A stretch of DNA of 64,000 bases from the NCBI RefSeq assembly GCF_047663525.1, contig NC_092621.1, positions 12,039,001 to 12,103,000 of the forward strand, given 5' to 3'. The notes under the pieces are model-generated. The model saw only the letters and a program-made list of their open reading frames with translations. It searched no databases and was not told the origin of the DNA. This stretch comes from Anas platyrhynchos. Its lineage: Eukaryota > Chordata > Aves > Anseriformes > Anatidae. Position 1 is the stretch's first letter; each line of letters starts with the position of its first letter. Below are positions 21,501 through 33,500 of the stretch, piece by piece. Both the position numbers and the translations under genes were made by a program.

Positions 21501-24500
21501 AGCTGTTAAAAAACAAGCCATTTATGTACATTTTAAGCAGACGGAAAACTTTCAGGCATGAAATTAATGTTGCTGAATGATTGAGTGATGTCCCAATATA
21601 GGCAGATGAATTTATAGTTTCTGCTCTAAATTTCTGAAAAACCACATAGAGAAAAACAGAATTTCAGCATTTTCCTCAAGAAATAGTTATCTAGATAAGA
21701 CAGAAACTGGTCAGTGGTCATGTTATATCGCCTTAACACTGGATTCATTCATTACAGGGATCTTCTTATATAACATGGCTGGCTGGCTAGCTGACAGAGA
21801 AAAGGCTGAGTCCTCACCCCGTGGCAACAATCAACACAGGATGCCAGAGCGTCCGGCAAAGGCTTTCTGAGGAATAGTAACAAACCAACATCTGACTTCA
21901 TTGCAGAATTTGTTGTTTTAAGAACAAGGATAGAGTCTTTCCCATTCCTGCAGCTTAAAAGTAAGTACTGTTCAGAGAATAATAAAATACTGCAGCCATA
22001 AATGCTTCAGGCCAGTGTTTGATCACTTCAGGCCAAACATATGGGTATTTGAGTAATCAGCTTTATTCTTTTTTTTTTCCTTTGTATTTAATATGGGCAT
22101 TCTCCCTAAGGACATGTACTGGAATTCCAATTCCCTAACTTCCATAACAAGGGTTTCAATTTTACTTTGATACAGTTTTATATTTATTTTTGTTCTCCAA
22201 CTACTTCTTGCAATCAAAAAGAAAATATATATCCAAAAATCCCAAGGGATTGGATGAGAATAACATTTCAAAGAACTGCTAAGCGTGGAATAAGCAACTG
22301 TATTTTCTCTTTCAAGAAAAGGTAGCTTATAACTGGAGCTCAAAAACAGAAAACTTATTCTCAGGGCAATGAGGAGAGGAATACCACCATCTTCAGCCAG
22401 GAGGACGGCTTACATTTCCAAACTTGGCATCTGATCTGGGTGCCATATGTAATGTTGGATATATCACTCTGTGAGCCTGCCTTATGAATTTCATATACCA
22501 ATATGTAACAGTTGTGATCCTCTCTGCAAATGAACAGCCATTTATAGCCACTGATGTTCAAGAACTTTCTTTGGAAAGGCACATCCCATCTCACAACTCC
22601 ATACCTTCATTTCATCCTGTCTTAACCATGCTCCTGAATTTCGAAAGCTCCTGGAAGTGCAGGAGCTGACAGTAACTGCCCGTGAGAAGATATACCCCTA
22701 CAATTGAAGAAACAACCAGTGGGGACGATCTGAGCATCAATAAGGAGCTGCCACCCTCACTCAGCAAAGATTTATCGTATTTAAGCAATTCATACTAAGA
22801 AGCAGTATACATAACGCTGTCTGGGAACATCCAATTCATGTATATTCTGCGTTGGTACTCCTACTCATTAAGCACAACTAAAATTAGACTGAGAACTTTA
22901 GATATATTTCACACTCATAACACTGGAAACAGAAAATATATCCCAAATTATTTTGTGAATTTTCAAAATTTTTACAAATTCTGTATGAAAAGCATAATAA
23001 CATACCAAAGGAGCATAGCAGAAGAAATCTTTTTGTAAATGAAACAACCAATAGGAAGCTAAAAGCACATTTGATCAAAAACACAAAGTACACAGAAAGT
23101 TCAAAGGTAAAGAGGCACCGGCGTGTGTCTGTTTTGACTACATGCATTAATGATTTTGCATAGAACATCCCAAGTTGCAAGTGACCCACAGGGATCATTG
23201 AGTCCATCTCCTGGCTCCACACAGGACAACTCAGGCCCCATGTCTAAGGGTGCTTGAAACACTTGAACTCTGGCAGCTGGGTGCTGTGCCCACTGCCCTG
23301 GGGAGCCTGTCCCAGTGCCCGACCACCCTCTGGGTGCAGAACCTTTCCCTAACCCCCAGCCTGACCCTCCCCTGTCCCAGCTCCATGCCATTCCATCAGG
23401 TCCTGTCGCTGTCCCCAGAGAGCAGAGCTCAGCGCTTGCCCCTCCGCTCCCCTCGTGAGGGAGCTGCAGGCCGCCATGAGGCCTCCCCTCAGCCTGCTCT
23501 GCTCCGGGATAAACAAACCAAGGGACATCAGCCTCTCCTCATACATCTTGCCCTCTTGACCCTTCACCATCTTTGTAGCCCTCCTTTGGACACTCTCTAA
23601 TGGTTTTATATCCTTCTTACCTATTAGAAGTACCATGACCAATTCTAATTTTTCAAACAGGTAATATTTTAAAAGTCTTTAGTCAAATATAAAAATCATA
23701 TCCATAGCTGGACAGAAAAAACACTCAATTCTGTGATGGAAAATAATTTATAAAGCTTTGATATTATAAAAAGTTCTTATTTATTAGGAAATACTACGAA
23801 CTATCCCAATGAGCATTCATTTCTAAAATAGTTTCTTTAAAAATTTAATAGCAGAAATAAATGAAATTGCTTGCACTTTTATTTGCAGTAACAAAGGCAT
23901 ATTTACTTGCCTCTGAATAAAGTAGTATCAAAAAATAGTTGATTAGTTCTTAAGCCTGACCACAGACTACCACTGCTGTAATTTCAGAAGAAAACTTTTA
24001 ATTTAAGTGTAGTGTCTGGGGATAAGGTCAAGAAGGGATGAAAAACAAAGAAAATCAACTGCTAGAAGAAAATCTGTTGAACTGCTACCACACTACCCAA
24101 TTGTTTTTGAAAAGTGTTTGGCTTTTACAAAGAAATCAACATAACTGATGTCATGAACCAAAACAAAGTATTAAAGCACTCATTCAATCATGCTTTGCCG
24201 CTATGAAACAACTACTCCAAGCTACTTACCCTTTAGTAACTGCTCATAAAATTGGGGCTCAAGAGCACCAACAGCCATGAATTTTCCATCAGAGGTCCTG
24301 TAGGTTTCATAAAACGGTGCACCACTGTCTAGTAAGTTCTCACCTCGAGGTCTGTTCCAGATTCCTAAACTTTGTGTTTTCCACAGAAAAGAACTTATGT
24401 ATGCTATTCCTTCTACCTGAAAGATACACAAAACAAAACCAAAAAAAAACAATAGCTTCAGTAAATTTGCTGGCACATTACCTTAATTCTACATAAAACG

Positions 24501-27500
24501 AGACAACAAAAACTTACGATAAGGTCTGTCCTTTGTCAGGATTTCACAGAATCACAGAATCACAGAATTTCTAGGTTGGAAGAGACCTCAAGATCATCGA
24601 TTTATGTCATTTATGTCAAAACTTCTGGTAAGCAGTTTAATTTCTTATAATTTAGAAGTTCTACTTGTATTGCATATGTAAAATTGTCTAGAGTTAAAGA
24701 ATAAGGAGTACAAATGTAATAATGCAGCTTCAGATGCATCATACACTTTCAACACATTTTCCTAGTTTTTCGAACCACAGAATGGTTTGGGTTGGAAGGA
24801 AAGCTGAAACTGCATCCAGTTCCAACCCCCTGCCATGGGCAGGGACACCTCCCATCAGCCCAGGCTGCCCAAAGTCCCATCCACGTTGGTCTGGAGCACT
24901 GCCAGGGATGGGGCAGCCACAGCTTCTCTGGGCAGCCTGTGCCAGCGCCTCACTGCCCTCTGAGTAAAGCATTTCTTCCTGATGTCTAATCTGAATCTCC
25001 TCTCTTTTAGTTTAAAGCCATTCCCCCTCATACTATCACTCCGGGCCCTGACAAAGAATCCCTCCCCAGCTTTCCTGCAACTCCGTTTAGGCACTCCAGG
25101 CTGTACAACCCCAGCCCACTCAGCATGTCTTAGTAGGAAAGGTACTCCAGCCCTCTGATCATCTTTGTGGCCTCCTCTGGAGTCATCCTAATTTTAACAG
25201 TCCATGTATGAAAGTATGAAAATAAAAAGCTACTGATTTTTCATGTGGAAATACCTATTCATTTCTACCTTTCTAAGTGAGAATTTAAAATACGCAAATC
25301 TTTGAAGCACTATGGCTTCTTTGTTTAATACGTATTGCTTGGCCTCTTTCCCAAGTTCCTGCCACAAATGCTGGAACAATTTTGCCCTATGTTTCTATAA
25401 GAAAACACTATGTACCTTCCTCTGCATGTTTGCAAAATAATTGCAGATGTGTCTGCTTTATTAATGATCTTATCTTTCACTGCTCCTAATAACAAAAAAT
25501 TGCAAGTAAGGGTATTAGCAAACTAGAACAATATTAGAATAAGCTCTAAATAGAAATTAGATTTTAGTTCCAAAATTTGACAGAACCACCAACAATCTAC
25601 CATGCTACCAACCCTGTAGACACTTTAAATAGAATAGCTCCTTTATTTTGGACTGGGATATGCACTTCAGAAATACCCCCAGCTGGGCAAATGGCAGCTA
25701 GATTCTGCCTGAGGGCTGCTGCATTTCAAAGACGAAAGGCGCCAAGCATTCGCCCCAAATCCCTAAAGGCATGTCTCCAAATGGCACCACACACACTGAT
25801 GTGGTCTTTCTTTTAAACTTTCTTTTAAACCATGAAAAGTGTAACACTGGAAGGTTCCACTTTAGCCAACTGTACAGTGATTACAGTTATAGTTAGGCGT
25901 TTCATTTAATGACTCCCTAAAAGCATAAGCTGCCTCTGAAGTAGGGACAAGAATCCAGAGGCACTGTCCCACTGGGTGACCTCTATTAGCTCTGTGAGTC
26001 TTCTGGTACTTCTGTAGAGCGAAACATTTCAAACAAAGCGGAGAATAAATGCACACCAACCTAATCTATCCTCGTGATTGAGGAACTCTTTTTAGGATGT
26101 GGGAGTTTGGGATTTGAATACCTCCAGGCTGAGAAAAAAATGGAACCCCAGCCTTCTGTCAAACAGCAGACAGCTCTCACCATGAGACTATTATGCAAGT
26201 GATGATTATCACGATCTTCCTGTGGCTGTCTTTTCACAAAGAGCGAGTCATTCTTGGTCAGATGCCTACCGTCAGCAGAAGATCGCGTCTAAATTCTGAG
26301 TGAACCTCAAGTGCTGCCCTGTCTCGCATCCCTCCGTTCCAGAAGAGTGTGAGAGTGCAGTTGCATCGTTGTGCCTACTGTATTGTATCGCAGCATCCCT
26401 CCCGTGTCCCACGCAGCGTGTGGGAACTACCAGGGTCACGGCACAGAAACCTATAACTCTTGCAGAGTCAATGAGAAGAGACAGCAAATAACACGAAGCA
26501 GTTCAGACCGGGTTCTGAGCTATGCAGCTGAAATGCAGGACCCAGTGTCTGCTTTTCTATGCAGCGCAACAGTAACACAGGACACTGAACAAATTCTGCA
26601 AACACATCCCCAGGCCTGATCAGTTATACTCTCCTTTCCTATCAGTTTACCTTCACTAACTAGAGGAGTTTATTTTATGTATATCACAGTTCATTAGAGT
26701 GCTTCCAAGACAACTTTTTAGCTTTCATCAGGAAAATTCTGTCAAACTAGCCTCAAAGCCAAAAAAAATTGTAATTTTAGATGAGAATAATTTACAGTGC
26801 AATAAAAAGACAAAACTAACAGTCAGTTTAACAATCCATGAAGTAAGATAAAAACTGAAGTAATTCTGAGGACACAAAGCTGCTAAAAATAATAACTTCA
26901 TTTTCCCTCTTCTACCTTAGAAAATTCCACCATGTGTCAGACTCATTAACACATCCAGACTAACAAAACTGTACAGCAACTTAATATGCCTATTAAATAA
27001 AAAAGAATGTTAAAATGAAATGACAGCTCCAATAGCGCAGTATTGTGATTTTAAAAATCTCTGTTTCCAGGAAACAAAGTTAGAAATAAAAACAGATTCA
27101 TCAAAACAGTTAAATAAACTGTCTGCTATTTATGATGCACATATATTTTTCATCAACTGTCTCATCGGAAGTCTGTTCAAATAAAAGTCAAGCATTTCAT
27201 AACAACTTTCCAGAAAAAATACATCCAGCAACACTTCCATCCATTTTGCAGGACACCAGGAAAATCAGCAGGGAACTGTATATTCCACAATTAACAATGA
27301 AACAAGAAAAAAATGAAGGAGAGAAGGTTTGCAGGCTTTAAAATCAAAGAAACAACTGAAAAAACACACACACAACCAAAGATGTCCTAATGAGAACACT
27401 GGAATGTGGGATATTACCAGACTCAGAGTGATTCTTCTTGCAGGAAAGTCTTTTGATGACTAAAAGCGCCAATAGTGAAGATAAACTAATACTCCAAACA

Positions 27501-30500
27501 GTTGGACTAGATAATCTTTGAAGGTCCCGTCCAACTGAACTATTCTGTTCTACTCTAAAATAGAAGAAGCATCTTTTTAAGTATTTGAAACTTATCATTT
27601 CTTTTCATAAAGACACAAACCCTCTCAACCTTCCTTTCTAGGTCATGTTTTCAGACTTGCAATCATTTTTTGTTGTGTTCCTTGGACCCCTACGAATTGG
27701 TGATTTTCTGGGGGGAAGGATGATGGCCAGTGCCAGAAACTGTACTTTCCTGTGGCCTTAAAATGCCAATGAGATGACAAGAATTAGTTAAGAAACCTTG
27801 CTGGGACTATTTCCTGTTTATGCACCCTAATACAGTATGTATGTGTTTCACAACAGCATTATATTGTTGACTCATGTTCAGCTTGTGACTATTACAAACC
27901 CCCAGGACCATACTTCAGCCAATTGTTCTCACACTATATTTGTGCGGCTAATTGTTTCTGCCTAAGAAAATTACAGAGCAGCAGAATTGATAAATTTCAG
28001 CCGTGTTTTTCAGGTCATTTTATAATTTGTAAAGGTCATTTTCAATTCTAATCCTGTCATCCAACATGCTTGTAGTTTTTCCCACATCCACATTATCTGT
28101 GAATTTACTAAACACAATCCCTTACCCATCTTTCATCTTACTGTAAAAGAAAAACACACACAAAAAAATAAACAAGATACCCATGGAGCTTCGCTTGGTA
28201 AGATTCTCATTTCGGCAATCAACTACTAATAACTACTGCCAGGGTAAAAACACTAAACCAGTTTTGCACAGACTTTCATCAGGACAATACTGCTATGGCC
28301 TACTTCTGAGGAATGTCACCTGAACCTGTCAAAACCTTAAGCAAAATAAGTCAAAATAGCTAGCACCTCTTGCTATTCTTCCACCTTCAAGACCTCTTCA
28401 ATGAAAGGATTTTTTTCCAATTTACATAATTCTTTTTTCAAATTATATTTACAATCTAGATAGCCTACACTGTATTACAACACCTCAAATGCAGGTCAAA
28501 TTTTGTATTACAACATCTCAAAGGCAGGTCAGATTTTAATTGCACAGAGGCATATTGAGAGAAAGGAGGGGGGCAAGGGAGATAGCACATTTGAAGATAA
28601 TATAGTTTTCAAGGATAAATGTACATACATACTTTTCCCCTATATATAAGTGGGTGGCCTTGCACTGAAAAAATCTCTAGTATTAATTATTAAGCAAGCA
28701 CAAAATTTAGCCTTTATTTTACAGCATATTACTGCAAAGTGTTTGAAATTGCACTCCCTGGCAATTATCCATGGCCATTAATTTTTCTTGGGAACTGTGA
28801 TTCTCATAAGCACATTCATAGGCAGATGTATCTTCAATAAAGCTACCACAATTCTTTATTTTATTAGGATCAACATTTTGGCTGTTATGTTATTATATTT
28901 CCATACTCCAAACTTAGTTATGAAATATATAGAGCTAACATATAGACTGGTAAAATGAAACACAGGGAACGGCACAGGGGAAGAGCTGCAGTATGTCCAC
29001 CCATGTCATAAGGGTGTCATGGCAACAGTGACCTGTGAAAACTGCTTTCAATAAAGGTATAGCCAGTTTATGTGATGACTTACTTTCCCATTCCAACCTC
29101 TCAATTTTAAACCTTACCATTAGCTCCAACCTCCTTCCTTTTACAGGCTTAGTGTTGGAAAACAAAAAAACAAAACAAATCCAGTCACCCCACCCACACT
29201 TCCCCAAGAGAAAACTTACCATGCTTGCATCAATGATCTGTCCTTTGCCAGATTTGGTACGTTCATAAAGGGCGATGAGAATGCCCATTGCACAGAGCAC
29301 ACCTCCACCAGCAAAATCAGCCAGAAGATTAACTGGTGCGTAAGGATTTTCAGATTTTCTACCTAACTTTGACAGCACACCTGGTAGTACAGGAAACAAA
29401 GCAAACTTAAGTATAAAGTTAATTGTAGAAATGTAGAAAGCAATGTTTATGGTCAAATTTTTGTTCTTTTCAATCTATGTGAGTAAATAAAAGCTAAAGT
29501 AAACTTCTACCAACAGTTTCTGATTCAGCTCCAGCTCTGTCTTACCAAATAGTTATTCCTTCATTCACAAAATTATTAATAGAGTATCTCAAATCATATT
29601 AGTGAATATGCATTTAATTAAATAAATTAATAAAATAGATAGTATCTTACAGATAATCCGTTGATCATTTGGCTCTATGAGGGCAAAATTTCATACAAAA
29701 ACTTGAATGCAATAATTCTGTATTAGTACTTTGTACACGCATAGAACCTACCACAAAGGAATTCACTAGGCAATATGAATGTGCTTCAAGCAACTTCAGT
29801 AAATTTTTAAATCAGATTTACAGTCTTCTGTGCACATAATCCATGAATTAACAATCATAACAAAAGATTTCACACTGACAACTGCACTTCTGTCCTTTCT
29901 TCCCACTGTAGCCTTGAAAAACAGGTTGTATATCAGAAGTATGGATGAATATAACATACAAAGATTGCCTCTGACTGCATGCAACATAGACACAAGGAAA
30001 CTATGTTTATGCCAGAAATTATGCTGAAATGAAAAAGGATAGAGCAAAGGCAGTTTTGCCTCTGAATTTGTTGGCATTTCTCTGCCATTCTGAAGAGCTT
30101 CTTTACTGTCGCTTCACTCTTTGTACTTCCCTCATAGGTAAGAAAGTCCTATTTGCCTCATAGGCAAATACGAAACTCTGCATATGGTCATGTCTCTTCT
30201 AAGTCTATAGCCTAAGGTCTGAGATTCACAATACACATGGTCAAAATTTCTCAAGAACTGCATGATGGTAAAGCATTGTTTAGTTAGCTACAGTCTAATG
30301 CACTTCCTAAGTGCAAACAACACTCACACAAACAAATTCACAGTATAAAGAAGTTTGTAGAGCATATAGGACAAGCATAAAGCCCTGTCACTGACTAAAA
30401 TCTCTTGTTTAACAGTCTAAAGGTTGTCACGGGCACCATCCAGTTAACACAGTAACTTGTATCTGGAGTTTCTAATGCAAGCCAGTTTTATTTGAAAAAA

Positions 30501-33500
30501 GCCAACACTCATTAAGAAATTACAATGTTAGATCTCATTTTTCAGGACTGATACATCCCAAATACCTTGTCCTATTTCTTTAGAATTTCATACAGAATGA
30601 CTTAAGTTTTAGTGATGTAAGATAGCGCCAACTAAAATACTGATTACATCAGCTCCAGAGACAGAAACATCACTTTTTGTAAACAGGAAGTACTACAGCC
30701 TAAGACAGTAATAGACAATAATGTTTGACTCTCTACCTATGTTAATAACAAATTATCATAATACTTTGAAATCATCTCAGCATGAAATCACAGCTGTTCC
30801 AAGCCAGGTATCTTTCACTCTTTTTGACTTCCTGACAATCTTACATAATGAGGGAAGACCGAGCCTGTCCCAGACAAAACTTCACAACACTGTAGATCCT
30901 CACAGGTGGTAATTGCGTATCACATCTGCAGCACCTCTGCTTTGGCCCTTTTCTGGGGCTAAAAGAAATGTACCATGCAGTGGGAAGCTGAGAAGTTTTG
31001 GCCCACTTTCTCTCCTCCCTCACTGGCAGTGACAGAAGCAGTGTGAACGGCAGTAAACAGGACTGTGCGTGACAGCACTGATGACACAGTGATTGCTACC
31101 ATCAGAGTTGGGTGATTTTGTTATTGTTTCTTATTGCATACCTGTGGAATCATGATACTTAAAATCAGCATTCTGACAACAGTAATTTAAGGAAACATAA
31201 CGCTGCAGTCAAAACTGCTTCATTTTAAACTTCCTTTCCCTTCAGTTGGTATCGTTAGAGATATTTATAGCAGAAAAGAAAAGAACATGAGAATGTTCAA
31301 ATGGCTTAGGTTGCCTAGTTTTTCTTTACTTTAAAGCAGCTGCTCACAAACACACACAAAATAGTCTACAGCCCTTTAGGGACTGTAAAAAGATTTTCTA
31401 GGACAGAAGCCCAGTAGAAAGACAAAAACACATTAAAACTTCAGTCCTTTCTTTAAAGAGAAAAAAACTTATTCAGATAAAATGGCACATAAAGGAAGGA
31501 AAATACTGTACAGTCTGAGATGTCATGCTGATCCAGCCTAACAGCTCACTGCTGCTGCCAAAAAGAACAGTCCAGTCCAGCCTGCATTTCTTCCTTTCTT
31601 GTACCAACATTTTGTGTTTGTTAGATCTCCTAATGAACTGCCTCCCCTCAATAACCTGGCAGAAAAACATCCTCTTTTTTCCTACTTAGTTGTTGACTCA
31701 TTAGGGAGCTGAGACAGCTCACACAGGGGTTAAGCAAGCTCCAGATTTGACTGGAGAGAAACAAGCAGGGAGAAGCACAGTAAAGGAGAAGGAAACCTTC
31801 CTTTCACTGACAGGGATGTTTCAGATCTGCTCAGCTGTTTCATCAGACTAAACTAGTGGTAATCGTAACAATCTGCAAAGAATCTTTCAATAAATTCTTG
31901 AGTCTGGACATAAGGGGAAAAAAATTATTCGTCAGAAAAATTTACAGGTTACCTGATAAAGCCACATAATTGATGTCATGTCCTGCAGACTTGGCGTATT
32001 TTCCTGTCTGACCAAATCCAGTAAGTCTAGCATAAATGAGTCTGGGATTCTCATGCATAAGGACCTCTGGACCAAGACCGAGTTTTTCCATGACACCTTA
32101 ACAGGACAAAGCACAAAATCCTATTTTGCATTTATTTTTAATAAGACACAAAATATAGAGGTTCGAAGTTTAATTATAAAACAACAGAAATGAATTGAAA
32201 TTTCTGAAGTAATACATTCCAATTCAGTATTTATAGTAAAATAATAACAGTCAGAATGTTACAAATTACCAACAAACTGTATACATTTTGTATGCAAGCC
32301 AAGTAAGAGGAAATTAAAGTTTAGGGTCTTTTCTTTTTTTTTCAGCCTTTTTTCTGTTTTTACTTCCCCAAAAGACTGCCGTTTAGCTTGCTATACTCTA
32401 TGTACCATTGAATGAGCAAGAAAGCTACCAAAGGCAGGCATTACTTTACAACAAACAAAAAAAATAGCAGACTCTTATGTTTTCCACATTAAAATGACCT
32501 GAAATTGCTTCCACCTTTTACTGGAATGTACTTTCCTCATCACGTTAGCCTCTCAGTACACTGTGTGTTCCTGTATCTTTTACCTCACTGATGCAAACGG
32601 GCCATGCCACCATATATTCCAAAGCCTATTTGCAATGATTACATTAAAGAAAATGCTTTTTTTCTAATGCAGACAATAAGGAACTTTTAAAAATCAATGA
32701 AATATAGGTTTGGTCAGCTTGGGTCTACAGTAATCAAGCATAAAGTTTTGATCTTGCATGTCAAAGTAGTGGCTTTAAAAGAAGCAGATACAAGTTGCAA
32801 ATAAATCACAGATTTTTGTTGGCTCCATGTCTGTTGGTCAGACTATATCTTATGATCCGTAACGGGACTGCAGAGAGACGCGGTTTGGAGGGGAACAAAT
32901 CTACTCTCCTGACATAACTTCAATGCCCATTCGACCCCAGGACCAATTACTACAGACTTTAAAATCACTACATCTTCAAATTCCGTAAGATCTCCTTCTG
33001 TTCTATTGCTTACTGGGCAGTGGCAAATGATAATGCCAGGGAGAAAAGTGGTGAAATTTGTAACACATTTCTAACAATTAGAACCTACTTTGAGAAGCCA
33101 GATCCATCAAATTGCCAAGAGAAAATTGTAAAAATTAAATTAAAGGAAAAAACATTCTCCCTATGGGCAAGAGCAGAGTTTTTAGGATTCATAGTTTAAA
33201 ATGGGAACTAGGGACATGAAGCTTCAAGCAAACTTCAGGACTGGCTTGTATAAAACTCCAACAGCTTAGTGCAACAGTCTGCGTGCTTTATTATTTTAAA
33301 CTTTCAATGAAAAAGAGTTATTTACAGAACCAAATACATTCAGTTCATAAATTTGCTTACATGACAGCAAAGACACAGAAAAAATATATATATAAATTCA
33401 AATGCTAGTTTCTGGTGACTGCCTCGTTAATGTGTGAGCAAAATTCCCAAAAGCACAAGTGAGAACTGAGTGTCCCATAACCACTGGTGCCACAAAATCA

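Larger units (their letters stand above)
15513..24229 (-). other. AMACR: AMACR intron 4
   Basis: 8.7-kb intron carrying three CR1 copies (15700-16175, 18744-19272, 23180-23622) and a (GTTT)n tract near 17340-17380. The rest is unique AT-rich DNA with no recognisable exon. The ORFs here that resemble a protein are CR1 ORF2 remnants. Confidence 0.8.
24417..29219 (-). other. AMACR: AMACR intron 3
   Basis: 4.8-kb intron. Holds CR1 pieces at 24541-24603, 24772-25190 and 27500-27556, a CpG-enriched patch at about 26200-26620, and a 33-bp tandem duplication at 28471-28536. No exon recognised. Confidence 0.8.

Noticed and set aside
30150..30170. Hairpin TATTTGCCT-CAT-AGGCAAATA in AMACR intron 2
   Set aside because: Nine-base arms with a short loop are expected two or three times by chance in a window of this size.
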